From contig NZ_JANUSB010000007.1 in NCBI RefSeq assembly GCF_024793895.1, positions 291,229 to 355,228 of the forward strand: a stretch of 64,000 nucleotides of DNA, in the 5' to 3' direction. This DNA comes from Serratia sp. AKBS12. Lineage in GTDB: Bacteria > Pseudomonadota > Gammaproteobacteria > Enterobacterales > Enterobacteriaceae. A program made the position numbers and the translations under genes. Under the pieces are notes generated by a model, which was not told the DNA's origin, ran no database searches, and saw nothing but the letters and a program-made list of their open reading frames with translations. Of the stretch, positions 26,141 through 35,873 are shown piece after piece (within the stretch, counting starts at the first letter, position 1; each line of letters starts with the position of its first letter).

Positions 26141-28414
26141 ATGGCAATTTTGAATCACACTCTGGGTTTTCCACGCGTTGGCCTGCGTCGCGAGCTGAAA
26201 AAAGCGCAAGAAAGCTACTGGGCCGGTAACTCAACGCGGGAAGAACTGCTGGCGGTTGGCCGCGAACTGCGCGCCCGTCACTGGCAGCAGCAGCAGCAGG
26301 CCGGGGTGGATCTGCTGCCGGTCGGTGACTTTGCCTGGTACGATCACGTACTGACTACCAGCCTGCTGCTGGGCAACGTACCGGCTCGCCATCAGAATCA
26401 GCAGGGCTCCATCGATCTGGATACGCTATTCCGCATTGGCCGTGGCCGTGCGCCGACCGGTGAACCGGCGGCGGCGGCGGAAATGACCAAATGGTTTAAC
26501 ACCAACTATCACTACATGGTGCCGGAATTCCACCAGGGCCAGCAGTTTACGCTGGGTTGGACCCAACTGCTGGACGAAGTTGATGAAGCACTGGCGCTGG
26601 GCCACAGGATCAAGCCGGTGCTGCTGGGGCCGGTCACCTATCTGTGGCTGGGCAAGGTCAAGGGCGAGCAGTTTGACCGCCTGTCACTGCTGGGCGATAT
26701 TTTGCCGGTCTACCAGCAGGTATTGGCGGAGCTGGCAAAGCGCGGCATCGAATGGGTACAGATCGATGAACCCGCACTGGTGCTGGAGCTGCCGCAGGCG
26801 TGGCTGGACGCTTACCAGCCGGCTTACGCCGCGCTGCAGGGCCAGGTCAAACTGCTGCTGACCACCTATTTCGACAGTATCGGCCACAATCTGCCCACTA
26901 TCGCGTCGCTGCCGGTGCAAGGTTTGCATGTGGATCTGGTTGCCGGTCATGACGACATCGACGCGCTCAATAACGCGCTGCCAAAAGAGTGGCTGCTGTC
27001 GTTGGGGGTGGTTAACGGCCGTAACGTGTGGCGGGCGGATCTGAGCCGCTGGGCTGAACGTCTGCAACCGCTGGTGGGCAGCCGTCCGCTGTGGCTTGGT
27101 ACCTCCTGTTCGCTGTTGCACAGCCCGATCGATCTGAGCGTGGAAACGCGTCTTGATGAGGAAGTGAAGAGCTGGTTTGCCTTTGCATTACAAAAATGTG
27201 CCGAACTGGCGCAGTTGAGCGCGGCGTTGAACGCGCCGGACGCGGCAAAACAGGCCAAACTGGACGCCTACAGCGCACCGATACGCGCTCGCCAACAATC
27301 CAGCCGAGTGCATAATGCACAGGTGGAAAAACGCCTGGCCGCCATCACCGAACAGGACAGTAAACGCCGTAGTCCGTATCCACAGCGTGCCCAGGCGCAG
27401 CGCGAACGTTTCAACCTGCCGGCGTGGCCAACCACCACCATCGGTTCGTTCCCGCAAACTACTGAAATCCGAGGTCTGCGTCTTGATTTCAAACAGGGGC
27501 GGCTGGACGGTGGCAACTATCGTACCAGCATCGGTGAACATATCAGGCAGGCGATCGTTGAACAGGAGCGCCTCGGCCTGGACGTGCTGGTGCATGGCGA
27601 AGCCGAGCGTAACGACATGGTGGAATACTTCGGCGAAAACCTGGACGGGTTTGTCTTCACTCAGAACGGCTGGGTACAGAGTTACGGCTCACGCTGCGTG
27701 AAACCGCCAGTGATCATCGGTGATGTCAGCCGTCCCGAAGCAATCACCGTTGAATGGGCGAAGTTTGCCCAGTCGCTGACCGACAAACCGGTAAAAGGCA
27801 TGCTGACCGGTCCGGTGACTATTCTGTGCTGGTCATTCCCGCGTGAAGACGTGACGCGCGAGACGATCGCCAGGCAGATTGCCCTGGCGTTGCGTGACGA
27901 AGTCGACGATTTGCAACAGGCCGGCATCGGCATCATCCAGATTGACGAGCCCGCGCTGCGTGAAGGTTTGCCGCTGCGCCAGTCCGACTGGGCGACCTAT
28001 CTGGATTGGGCAGTGGATGCCTTCAAGCTCAATGCCGCGGTGGCCAGCGATGAAACGCAGATCCACACCCACATGTGTTATTGCGAGTTCAATGACATCA
28101 TGGAGTCCATCGCCGCGCTGGATGCGGATGTGATCACCATCGAAACCTCGCGTTCCGATATGGATCTGCTGGAGGCGTTCAAAGAGTTTGAGTATCCGAA
28201 TGAAATTGGCCCGGGCGTGTATGACATTCACTCGCCGAACGTACCGAGCGTGGAATGGATTGAAGCGCTGCTGCGCAAAGCGGCGCAGAACATTCCGGCG
28301 GAACGTCTGTGGGTCAACCCGGATTGCGGCCTGAAAACTCGTGGCTGGCCGGAAACACGCCAATCGTTGGCCAATATGGTCCTGGCGGCACAACGACTGC
28401 GTGCAACGGCATAA
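26141..28414 (+). CDS. metE: Cobalamin-independent methionine synthase MetE
   Basis: 757-residue enzyme transferring the methyl group of 5-methyltetrahydropteroyl-triglutamate to homocysteine. Two barrels: the N-terminal one begins [21 protein letters not shown]; the C-terminal catalytic one has zinc ligands in [11 protein letters not shown] and the Cys of [11 protein letters not shown], plus [14 protein letters not shown]. Three in-frame ATGs exist at 26126, 26135 and 26141; GGGGA at 26128-26132 is best spaced for 26141 ([10 protein letters not shown]), though 26135 is possible. Expected repression by MetJ and activation by MetR. Confidence 0.97.
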   Translation: MAILNHTLGFPRVGLRRELKKAQESYWAGNSTREELLAVGRELRARHWQQQQQAGVDLLPVGDFAWYDHVLTTSLLLGNVPARHQNQQGSIDLDTLFRIGRGRAPTGEPAAAAEMTKWFNTNYHYMVPEFHQGQQFTLGWTQLLDEVDEALALGHRIKPVLLGPVTYLWLGKVKGEQFDRLSLLGDILPVYQQVLAELAKRGIEWVQIDEPALVLELPQAWLDAYQPAYAALQGQVKLLLTTYFDSIGHNLPTIASLPVQGLHVDLVAGHDDIDALNNALPKEWLLSLGVVNGRNVWRADLSRWAERLQPLVGSRPLWLGTSCSLLHSPIDLSVETRLDEEVKSWFAFALQKCAELAQLSAALNAPDAAKQAKLDAYSAPIRARQQSSRVHNAQVEKRLAAITEQDSKRRSPYPQRAQAQRERFNLPAWPTTTIGSFPQTTEIRGLRLDFKQGRLDGGNYRTSIGEHIRQAIVEQERLGLDVLVHGEAERNDMVEYFGENLDGFVFTQNGWVQSYGSRCVKPPVIIGDVSRPEAITVEWAKFAQSLTDKPVKGMLTGPVTILCWSFPREDVTRETIARQIALALRDEVDDLQQAGIGIIQIDEPALREGLPLRQSDWATYLDWAVDAFKLNAAVASDETQIHTHMCYCEFNDIMESIAALDADVITIETSRSDMDLLEAFKEFEYPNEIGPGVYDIHSPNVPSVEWIEALLRKAAQNIPAERLWVNPDCGLKTRGWPETRQSLANMVLAAQRLRATA

Positions 28415-28458
28415 TGACATCTGACGACTGACCAGAGTGGTTTGTTACCGTTAATGAT

Positions 28459-28485
28459 GGGGGGGCTTCGGCTCCCCTTTTTTTT
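28459..28485 (+). terminator. Terminator after metE
   Basis: GGGGGGC, TTCG tetraloop, GCTCCCC (one G-T wobble), then a run of eight T. UUCG-type loops are very stable. About 45 bases past the metE stop. Confidence 0.9.
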
Positions 28486-28515
28486 GCCGCATCGCGCGGT
28501 AGCGCAATAAGGGGA

Positions 28516-28564
28516 TTGCGAGAAGCATGCAAGTTGGATATGTTATGTTATAACATATCTTTAA
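28516..28564 (+). promoter_or_regulatory. Zur-like operator over the promoter of the iron-complex-type ABC genes
   Basis: A palindrome at 28537-28559 has perfect ten-base arms GATATGTTAT and ATAACATATC around GTT. It closely follows the enterobacterial Zur consensus (GAAATGTTAT, three bases, ATAACATTTC, from memory), differing at one position per arm. A possible promoter is TTGCGA (28516-28521), 17 bases, TATGTT (28539-28544), so a bound repressor would cover the -10. It does not resemble a Fur box. Confidence 0.6.
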
Positions 28565-29377
28565 ATGAAGGTGCTCCTGTTGTCCATTGACTCTCACGAC
28601 GGTGCGTTATTGCAAGTACGGCGGCTCGGGTATACCGCGGGGTGCGGCAGGTCGTTGCTGTCTGATATCAACCTGAACCTGCGGCCGGCGGAATGCCTGG
28701 CGATCGTTGGGCCGAACGGCAGTGGCAAGTCGACGCTGTTGCGTATGTTGACCGGCGAGCTTATGCCGACCTCTGGTGAAGTGCAGTTTGACGGCCGCCC
28801 TCTATCGCAGCTCAGCCGCTTGCAGCGGGCCAGAACCATTGCGCTGTTGGCGCAAAGTGACAGCGCACATCCACAGCTCACCGTGAGCGAATACGTCGAA
28901 CTGGGCCGATTGCCGTACCAGGGGCAAGACAGCGCGCAGCGTCATCGGCAACTGGTCGAACACGCGTTGACGGAAACCGGCATGCGGGGATTGCGACATC
29001 AACGCCTTGCGCGGCTGTCGGGAGGGGAGCGACAGCGGGCGGCGCTGGCTCGCGCCTTTGCCCAAACGCCACAACTGCTGTTGCTGGATGAGCCGACCAA
29101 CCATCTCGACCCACTGGCCCGCGCCAGCCTGTTGAACTGGGTGAAACGCAAGGGCATTGCTGCGATCGCCGTATTGCACGATCTGGCGCTGGTGGCGCCG
29201 TTTGCCGATCGGGTGGCGGTAATCGAACGAGGCCGGCTGGTACGCTGTGATATCCCGTCCCGCGCATTGGCCGCCGACTGCATCAACCCGGTGTTTGGCC
29301 TCGACAGTTTTGTGATTACCCATCCACGCACTGGCCAACCGCTACACATCTTTGAAGCGCCGCAGCGCGCAGGATAA
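28565..29377 (+). CDS. ABC ATPase, iron-siderophore/cobalamin family (FecE-like)
   Basis: 270-residue ATPase: Walker A GPNGSGKST (about residues 50-58), Q-loop LLAQSD, family YVELGRLPYQ, signature LSGGERQRAALARA, Walker B LLLLDEPTNHLDP, switch His in VLHDLAL. First gene of an importer with the next two. The ATG at 28565 lies only six bases after the operator and has no Shine-Dalgarno; an in-frame TTG at 28580 has AAGGTG five bases before it and may be the true start, giving a protein five residues shorter. Which metal complex is carried is not evident; the Zur-like operator suggests zinc. Confidence 0.85.
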   Translation: MKVLLLSIDSHDGALLQVRRLGYTAGCGRSLLSDINLNLRPAECLAIVGPNGSGKSTLLRMLTGELMPTSGEVQFDGRPLSQLSRLQRARTIALLAQSDSAHPQLTVSEYVELGRLPYQGQDSAQRHRQLVEHALTETGMRGLRHQRLARLSGGERQRAALARAFAQTPQLLLLDEPTNHLDPLARASLLNWVKRKGIAAIAVLHDLALVAPFADRVAVIERGRLVRCDIPSRALAADCINPVFGLDSFVITHPRTGQPLHIFEAPQRAG

Positions 29378-29384
29378 CGATACG

Positions 29385-30338
29385 ATGAAAAGGACATTAT
29401 GGTACTTGCTGAGCCTGCTGGCATCGCCGGCATCGGCCTCGGCCTTTCCGGTCACGGTGGACAGCTGCGGCGAGCCGCTGACCTTCACGGCCGCACCGCA
29501 ACGGGCGGTGATTAACGATTTGAATATGGCTGAAATGGCGTTTGCACTTGGGCTGCAACCGCAGATTGTCGGGGTGACCGGCATTTCCGGCTGGTATAAA
29601 TCTAGCGCTGAATTCCAACGACAGCAGGGAAACATCCCCGAATTGGCGGCCAAATATCCTTCGTTGGAGACGTTGCTGGCGGTTAATCCGGACTTTTTCT
29701 TTGCCGGTTGGAATTACGGCATGAAAATTGGCGGTGACGTCACGCCGCGCTCGTTGGCGAAATATGGCGTCAAAACCCTGGTCTTGAGTGAAAGCTGCAT
29801 CTGGACCCAGCACGCGCGGCCACGTGCCAGCATGGCGTTGCTATACGATGACATGCTCAAGCTGGGCAAGATATTTGGCCGGCAACAGCGCGCCGAGCAA
29901 TTGGTCAGCCAATGGCAGCAGCGGCTGGCCACGCTGCGGCAGCGTATTGGCCAACGGCCGGTGCAAAAGGTTTTTGTTTATGATTCAGGCGAGGATAAAC
30001 CCTTTACCAGCGGCAAATATGCCATGCCGACCGCGTTGATTGAGGCGGCCGGTGGCAAAAATGTTATGGACACACTGGCGGCCAGTTGGGCGACCACCTC
30101 ATGGGAAGAGGTGGCCACGCGGCAACCGGACGTGATTGTGCTGCTGGATTATCAACAGGCAGGCAGCGCAGACCGGCTACAGCAGTTCCTCGCCACGCAT
30201 CCGCTGATGAAACACACCCCGGCGGTGCGCCATCAGCGTTATTTACGCCTGCAATATGCCGAGCTGACTCCCGGGCCGGCTAACGTCGCCGCGATAGAAA
30301 AACTGGCGCAGGCGCTATACCCGGGAGTGCTGCATTGA
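29385..30338 (+). CDS. Periplasmic binding protein, iron-complex family
   Basis: 317-residue class III (BtuF/FecB-like) binding protein. Signal peptide LLSLLASPASASA, mature start FPVTVDSCGEPLTF; family features PQRAVINDLNMAEMAFALGL, YPSLETLLAVNPDFFFAGWNYG, VFVYDSGEDKPFTSGKYAMPTALIEAAGGKNV and WEEVATRQPDVIVLLD. ATG at 29385 chosen for the signal peptide, seven bases after the ATPase stop. The ligand is unknown. Its stop overlaps the TTG start of the permease. Confidence 0.87.
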   Translation: MKRTLWYLLSLLASPASASAFPVTVDSCGEPLTFTAAPQRAVINDLNMAEMAFALGLQPQIVGVTGISGWYKSSAEFQRQQGNIPELAAKYPSLETLLAVNPDFFFAGWNYGMKIGGDVTPRSLAKYGVKTLVLSESCIWTQHARPRASMALLYDDMLKLGKIFGRQQRAEQLVSQWQQRLATLRQRIGQRPVQKVFVYDSGEDKPFTSGKYAMPTALIEAAGGKNVMDTLAASWATTSWEEVATRQPDVIVLLDYQQAGSADRLQQFLATHPLMKHTPAVRHQRYLRLQYAELTPGPANVAAIEKLAQALYPGVLH

Positions 30339-31336
30339 CTGACCGGCGGCTGCGTTATGCCATCGTCGTGGGGCTCCTGTTGGTAATATTGGCGGCATTA
30401 ATGTTGGCCGGAGTTGCTATCGGCACTACCCGGGTGCCGTTGACGCAACTGCTGTCTATGCTGGGGCTCAACCCGCAACCGGTATCGCCGATGACCGCGC
30501 GCATCGTGATTGAGCTGCGCATTCCGCGGGTGTTGCTGGCGGCCTTGACCGGTGCCGGGTTGGCCATGGTGGGAGCATTGTTGCAAACCGCTACGCGCAA
30601 TGAGCTGGCGGATCCTTTTCTGTTTGGTCTGTCGTCCGGCGCGTCGGCAGGTGCGGTGGCAGTGATTACCCGGTTGGGCGATCGGCTGGGGCACTGGACC
30701 TTACCGGCGTCGGCCTTCGCCGGCGGCCTGGCGTCCGCCCTGGCGGTGATGGTACTGCTGCGTTTGCAACAGGAGAAAGGCAGCGAGCGCATCGTCATCA
30801 GCGGCCTGGCGATTTCATTTTTATTTGGCGCCTTGACCAATTATCTGGTTTTTACCGGCGATCAGCGTGCGGCGAGCGCCATTCTGTTTTGGACGCTGGG
30901 GGGGTTGGGTCTGGCGGCCTGGGATAATCTATGGCTGGCTGCTGCCGCCAATCTGCTGTTGGCGGCATTCATCTGCTGGCGTTGGCGCGCGCTGGATGCC
31001 TTGCTGAGCGGTGAACAGACCGCCGTTTCGCTCGGAGTGCATCTCACGCGCCTGCGCAGTGAAATTTTCCTTTGTTGCGCGCTGGCAACCGCAACGCTGG
31101 TGGCCCTCACCGGGGTGATTGGCTTTGTCGGCCTGATGGTGCCGCATCTGGCGCGCCCGTTATGCGGCGTGCGGCACCGGGCGCTGCTGCCGCTAGTGGC
31201 GATTCTCGGGGCCGTGCTGTTGGCCGCTGGCGACCTGCTCAGCCGTACCCTGATGGCGCCGCAGGAGTTGCCGATCGGTGTTATCACCGGTGGGTTGGGC
31301 GGGCTGTTCGTCTTGATGATGCTGTTCAAACGTTGA
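30335..31336 (+). CDS. ABC permease, FecCD/BtuC family
   Basis: 333-residue permease with about ten hydrophobic helices. Family motifs RIPRVLLAALTGAGLAMVGALLQTATRNELADPFLFGLSSGAS (about residues 60-102) and the ATPase-coupling end VIGFVGLMVPHLARPLCGVRHR (about 260-281) are clear. The start is taken as TTG at 30335, in TTGA overlap with the binding-protein stop; no ATG is available before the first membrane helix. A single permease gene implies a homodimeric channel. No outer-membrane receptor gene is adjacent. Confidence 0.88.
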   Translation: MTDRRLRYAIVVGLLLVILAALMLAGVAIGTTRVPLTQLLSMLGLNPQPVSPMTARIVIELRIPRVLLAALTGAGLAMVGALLQTATRNELADPFLFGLSSGASAGAVAVITRLGDRLGHWTLPASAFAGGLASALAVMVLLRLQQEKGSERIVISGLAISFLFGALTNYLVFTGDQRAASAILFWTLGGLGLAAWDNLWLAAAANLLLAAFICWRWRALDALLSGEQTAVSLGVHLTRLRSEIFLCCALATATLVALTGVIGFVGLMVPHLARPLCGVRHRALLPLVAILGAVLLAAGDLLSRTLMAPQELPIGVITGGLGGLFVLMMLFKR

Positions 31337-31429
31337 TACCAGATGTTTTTATTGACCTGCGGGTACTTTTTCACCATGGCAATCCGTTATTATCCGGTGA
31401 TATCGCTATTTTGATGCAGGGCCGACTCA

Positions 31430-32287
31430 ATGAAGCATCCACTGGTGAGCGTGTTGTCACCCATGCTGGACGATGTTAAAGGCATCGGTCAGGTTTATTT
31501 TGCCGGTAATCAAAAAACGGCGCCGGAGCTGGCGTACCAGGTCAATTTTCCACGGCTGGAGCTGGTTGTCGACGGCGAACTGCGGGTGGAATGGGAGGGC
31601 AACCTGGATGTCGTGCAGCATGCGCTGCGGCCAGGAGATGCGCTGTTCGTTCCGGCACAGGGATGGAATATCCCCCATTGGCAGCGACCTGTGACGACGC
31701 TGAGCCTGCTGTTTGGTAAACAGCAGCTCGGTTATAGCCTGCTGGAATGGGACGGTGAAAACACCGTATTGCTGGGCAAGGATAACGTCGCCCGCCGCGG
31801 GCCTCGCGTCGGTTCGTTTATATTGCAGGCATTGCATGAACTGGCATGGCATCAGAGCGACCAGGGCACCGCGCGTTTTCTGGTGAAGGGTTTACTGAGC
31901 CATGCGCTCGATCTGTTTGGCTCTTCCGTCGAAACAGCTTCACGCAGCCAGGCACTGTTCGGGGCGGTACGTGATTACCTGGAGGAGCATTATCGCGAGC
32001 CGCTGACGCGTGAGTCCGTGGCACAGGCGTTTTATATCTCACCCAATTATCTCTCGCATTTGTTTCAAAAGGTGGGTGGCATCGGTTTTAATGAATATTT
32101 GAACCATGTGCGGCTGGAACAGGCAAAACATTTGCTGAAGCGTTACGATATGAAGGTGAAGGAAGTGGCGCACGCCTGTGGTTTTATCGACAGTAACTAT
32201 TTTTGCCGGATTTTTCGTAAGAACACCGAACGTTCGCCGTCAGAATATCGCGGACAGTACCGTAGCGAACTGAAACAACGCGGATAA
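31430..32287 (+). CDS. yijO: AraC-family regulator YijO
   Basis: 285-residue regulator with an N-terminal cupin-like sensory half and a C-terminal AraC double helix-turn-helix (LTRESVAQAFYISPNYLSHLFQK and VKEVAHACGFIDSNYFCRIFRKN, about residues 192-275). Length and location beside frwD match E. coli YijO (283). Its stop immediately precedes the convergent frwD stop. Regulation of the adjoining pfl/frw cluster is a plausible inference, not shown. The start ATG has only a weak AGGGC ribosome-binding site. Confidence 0.85.
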   Translation: MKHPLVSVLSPMLDDVKGIGQVYFAGNQKTAPELAYQVNFPRLELVVDGELRVEWEGNLDVVQHALRPGDALFVPAQGWNIPHWQRPVTTLSLLFGKQQLGYSLLEWDGENTVLLGKDNVARRGPRVGSFILQALHELAWHQSDQGTARFLVKGLLSHALDLFGSSVETASRSQALFGAVRDYLEEHYREPLTRESVAQAFYISPNYLSHLFQKVGGIGFNEYLNHVRLEQAKHLLKRYDMKVKEVAHACGFIDSNYFCRIFRKNTERSPSEYRGQYRSELKQRG

Positions 32288-32632
32288 TCACCCCATCTGG
32301 ATGTGAGTTGCCTGCGGCGAAGAGGCCGCCTTACGCACCGCGCTCAAGGCTTTTTCTGGCTGGCGTAGAAAAGTACTGATGCCGATTTTCACGCAGCGAT
32401 GGTGGGTAAAGCGCTCACTGCCGGCCAACTGAATATCGGTAATCAACAGCACCACGTCGGCCTGCGCCAAATCCTCGCTGGTCAGAGCGTTAACGATACC
32501 CAGCGCGCCCTGGGTTTCAATCTTCACCGGCCATTTCTGCTGTGCGCACAGTTTTTCCAGCCTTTCTGCCGCCATATAGGTGTGTGCTACGCCGCTGACA
32601 CAGGCGCTTACCGCTACCAGTTTGATCGACAT
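32288..32632 (-). CDS. frwD: Fructose-like PTS enzyme IIB FrwD
   Basis: 114-residue PTS EIIB of the fructose type, with phosphorylated Cys in SACVSGVAHTYMAAERLE. E. coli FrwD has 113 residues. A GTG at 32638 is possible but would sit directly against AAGGGG; the ATG at 32632 has good six-base spacing, so I start there. Second EIIB of the cluster besides FrwB; the phosphate recipient is presumably FrwC. Confidence 0.9.
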   Translation of the reverse strand: MSIKLVAVSACVSGVAHTYMAAERLEKLCAQQKWPVKIETQGALGIVNALTSEDLAQADVVLLITDIQLAGSERFTHHRCVKIGISTFLRQPEKALSAVRKAASSPQATHIQMG

Positions 32633-32652
32633 ACTCACCCCCTTGCGTGGCG

Positions 32653-33549
32653 TTAACCGCCGACGATGACGTGATAACCTGCCGCTTCCGCCATCGCACG
32701 TAGCGGCGCTATCTGCTGTTCGCTGGCCGGCGCGACGCCGCGCATGGCATAGTCGCGCCCGAGTAGTGCATATTTGGCCTCACCATATTGATGGAAAGGC
32801 AGCAGATGGATCTCTTTTAACGCGAAAGGTGCGAGAAAAGCCAGGATCTGCGCCATATTTTCTTTATGCAGAGTGTAATGCGGGATCAGCGGCAGACGGG
32901 GGATCAGCGCGACACCGGCTGCCGACAGCGCGGCAAAGTTGGCCAATACCCGCGGTTGATTGATATTCAGCAGCCGTTTGGCCTGCGACGCATCCATTAT
33001 TTTCAGATCAAACAGCACCTGATCGCAATGCGCCGCCAATGCCATCAGGCTGCGCAATGGCGCGTCGCCGGCGGTTTCAATCGCGGTGTTGATCCCCAGT
33101 GCCTGCAAATGTGCCAGCAGCGCGGTGGCGAAACCGGCCTGCATCAGCACTTCACCGCCAGAGAGCGTGACGCCGCCGCCGGACGTTCGATAAAACACCT
33201 CGTCCTGCAGCAACTGCTGTAACAGCGTCTCCAGCGTCACGTTTTGCCCGATATGCTCCAGCGCACCGCTCGGACACTCAACAACATCATTCAGGCAGGG
33301 CTGGCAGTGCAGGCATTTGGCTTCACGGCGCACGGTATGGATGCTGGCAGACATCGATTCCGGGTTGGCGCACCACGGGCAGGTATGCGGGCAGCCTTTA
33401 AAAAACACCACGCTGCGGATGCCCTGTCCGTCATTCAACGAATAGCGCTGCATATTGAAGATGCGCCCCTGCGGCAGCATTCCGTCGGTTCGGGTGAAAC
33501 CGGGGGCGATCAGGCTACAGTTGATGCGCTGTACGACGGATGATGTCAT
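32653..33549 (-). CDS. pflC: Glycyl-radical enzyme activase PflC
   Basis: 298-residue radical-SAM activase that installs the glycyl radical on PflD. The [4Fe-4S] cluster motif CX3CX2C is in FFKGCPHTCPWCANPESM (about residues 53-60). A second, ferredoxin-like cysteine group (CLHCQPC...VVECPSG) marks the longer activase type rather than PflA. The SAM-binding TSGGGVTLSGGEVLMQ segment is present. The start overlaps the end of pflD by 35 bases, implying coupling. Confidence 0.94.
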   Translation of the reverse strand: MTSSVVQRINCSLIAPGFTRTDGMLPQGRIFNMQRYSLNDGQGIRSVVFFKGCPHTCPWCANPESMSASIHTVRREAKCLHCQPCLNDVVECPSGALEHIGQNVTLETLLQQLLQDEVFYRTSGGGVTLSGGEVLMQAGFATALLAHLQALGINTAIETAGDAPLRSLMALAAHCDQVLFDLKIMDASQAKRLLNINQPRVLANFAALSAAGVALIPRLPLIPHYTLHKENMAQILAFLAPFALKEIHLLPFHQYGEAKYALLGRDYAMRGVAPASEQQIAPLRAMAEAAGYHVIVGG

Positions 33550-35812
33550 CCTGGATCTCCTTCGAAAGTTCTACGAAGAATGCGCTATACCCGGCGACGC
33601 GCACCACCAGGCTGGCAAAATCCTGCGGTCGCTGCTGCGCTTCACGCAGCGTTTCTGCGTTGACGACGTTGAATTGCACATGCTGAAGCTTGAGTCTGGT
33701 GAACGCGCCAAGAAAATCCGCCAGTTTGTTCAGCCCTTGCTGGCCCCGCAACGTGGCCGGCGTGAACTTGACGTTGAGTAGCGTGCCGTTGGAAAGCAGG
33801 TAATTGTCCAGTTTGCTGACCGACTTGAGCACTGCGGTCGGGCCCTGCGCATCTTGCCCCAACATCGGCGAAAGGCCACCGTCCGCCAATTGCTCGCCGG
33901 CGTAACGCCCGTCCGGCGTGGCACCGACTACCGCCCCCAGCGGTACGTGGGCAGATACGGTGTAGGATCCGGGCGTGAATTGCCCGCCGCGCGGGTTGCG
34001 GTACTGCTCTACCTGTTTACAGTAAAAGCGCAGCAGATCGGCGCTGACAAGATCGACTTCATCAACGTCGTTGCCATATTTAGCAAAACGATTGAGCAAA
34101 CGCGCACGGATTTTCTCCCCTTCGGGGGTAGCGAAGTTGGCTTTCAGCGTGGCTAACAGTTGGTCAAAGCTCAGGCGTTGTTGATCGAACACCAGCCCTT
34201 TGAGCGCATACAGCGAATCGCTCAGGTTGGCGATGCCGATGCCCTGGACGCCAGAGAAATTATAACGTGCGCCGCCTTCGGTAATGTCTTTGCCGTTTTG
34301 CAGGCAGTCGGCGATGAACGACGACAGCAGCGGCACCGGTGCCCAGTCGCGGTGACCGATATCGCAAACGTTGCTGCCTTCGGCCATCAGTCTGACGTAA
34401 TGGCGTATTTTGTTGCGGATCTGCTCCAGCAGTTGCGGATAGCTCAGCGTGGTATTGCCTTCGTTTTCCAGCAACGCCAGCTCCATGACTTTCAGCAGGT
34501 TGAACATGGCGATGTCGTGTAGGCCATAGGTTTTGCCGGGTATCGACAGTTCGACGCAGCCGACCACCGCATAATCACGCGCATCTTCCAGCGATACGCC
34601 GCGGTTGAGAAACGCCGGCACCACCACTTCATCGTTGAATATTTGCGGTATGCCGGTGCCGAGCCGGATGGTTTCGGCGGTTTTCAGCAGGAATGGTCGA
34701 TCGATAAATTCATTCACTCGCACGCCCAGATTGGGTTGCGGTAACTGAACGCTCTGGTAGGCGTCGAGACAGAGAAACGACAGGGCATTGACCGCGCTAT
34801 GGCCGGTTTCAGTCAATCCGCCCAGCAGGATGGTATAACCGGTGGGGAAGCCGGCAAAGTAACGGGCGCTGGCGGTTGAGCGCAGCAGGACGATGTCGTT
34901 GCACTTCACCCACAGGCTTTCCAGCAGCTCACGCAGCCAGGCGGGATCTTCCCCCTGATTCAACGATGCCTGATAGAACGGCAACATGTATTGATCGAAA
35001 CGGCCAAGTGACAGCGAGCTGGCGTTGGATTCGTATTGCAGAATGATGTTTATGTACCAAAACAGCTGGCAGGCCTGATAGAAATCCTGTGGCTTGTGAT
35101 GTGCCACCCATTCGGTGACATCGGCGATGCGCAGCAGTTCGGCCTGGCGCCGTGGCGAGGCAGCCTGTGCCGCCATGTCGTGCGCCAGCTGCGCATAACG
35201 CAGCATATGGCGCTGAGAGGCTTGCAACAGCAGCAGCGCGGCCTGGTAGAAGGCGTTTTCCGGCTGTTGCTGCTGGTACTGTTGCAATTCTGCCAGCAGC
35301 GCGTCCATGCCGAGGTTCAGTAACCGCGGGTAATCAATGATGATATGCCCCTGGCCCTTGTCGGTTTGGTTGATACTGAAGATTTGCGTCTGGGTGGCGG
35401 ATTGCACTTCTACTGGCATCTGACCATTGATAAAGTCCTTCATCGAGCGTTTTTCCCAGTAGGGATACAGTTGCTCGCGGTAAGTCCGCTGGTCTTCTTC
35501 GCTGATGGTAAAACGGTCCTGCGGGCGCGTTGCGAAGCTCTCCAGTTCTTTAAGCAGCCAGTAGGGATCCATTTCCGGCGACATGATGCCGGCCCGAGGT
35601 TTGACGGTACGGTTGCCGGCGATCAATTCATCCTCGCGAATGCTGATGGCGACGCGATCCAAAATATGCGCGGTGGCCTTCGCCCGCCGTATAATGGTCG
35701 GTTCCCCTGCGGTTTGTCGATGGCTGGCGGTGTACAGCAGCGCACGCTCCAGCGAAATTTCACGTGGGGCGGAAAATAAAGCGGCTTTCAGGCGTTCGAT
35801 ACGAGAGGTCAT
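33515..35812 (-). CDS. pflD: Glycyl-radical enzyme PflD
   Basis: 765-residue glycyl-radical enzyme, the same length as E. coli PflD. The C-terminal glycyl loop RVAGYSAFF places the radical on Gly741. The thiyl cysteine is in AVVGCVELS (about residue 417), a single Cys followed by V-E as in the lyase/dehydratase branch, whereas pyruvate formate-lyase has a Cys-Cys pair. So formate-lyase activity is doubtful and the substrate is unknown. It belongs to an operon frwC-frwB-pflD-pflC-frwD. The ribosome-binding site AAGGAT precedes the ATG. Confidence 0.94.
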   Translation of the reverse strand: MTSRIERLKAALFSAPREISLERALLYTASHRQTAGEPTIIRRAKATAHILDRVAISIREDELIAGNRTVKPRAGIMSPEMDPYWLLKELESFATRPQDRFTISEEDQRTYREQLYPYWEKRSMKDFINGQMPVEVQSATQTQIFSINQTDKGQGHIIIDYPRLLNLGMDALLAELQQYQQQQPENAFYQAALLLLQASQRHMLRYAQLAHDMAAQAASPRRQAELLRIADVTEWVAHHKPQDFYQACQLFWYINIILQYESNASSLSLGRFDQYMLPFYQASLNQGEDPAWLRELLESLWVKCNDIVLLRSTASARYFAGFPTGYTILLGGLTETGHSAVNALSFLCLDAYQSVQLPQPNLGVRVNEFIDRPFLLKTAETIRLGTGIPQIFNDEVVVPAFLNRGVSLEDARDYAVVGCVELSIPGKTYGLHDIAMFNLLKVMELALLENEGNTTLSYPQLLEQIRNKIRHYVRLMAEGSNVCDIGHRDWAPVPLLSSFIADCLQNGKDITEGGARYNFSGVQGIGIANLSDSLYALKGLVFDQQRLSFDQLLATLKANFATPEGEKIRARLLNRFAKYGNDVDEVDLVSADLLRFYCKQVEQYRNPRGGQFTPGSYTVSAHVPLGAVVGATPDGRYAGEQLADGGLSPMLGQDAQGPTAVLKSVSKLDNYLLSNGTLLNVKFTPATLRGQQGLNKLADFLGAFTRLKLQHVQFNVVNAETLREAQQRPQDFASLVVRVAGYSAFFVELSKEIQDDIIRRTAHQL

Positions 35813-35873
35813 CTTTTTTATCCTTCTGCGACAAACCGGGGCTAATCCCGACCAACGGCGTCGGGACAGGACG

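Noticed and set aside
33854..34522. Plus-strand frames inside pflD
   Set aside because: Antisense to a conserved glycyl-radical enzyme; no independent evidence of coding.
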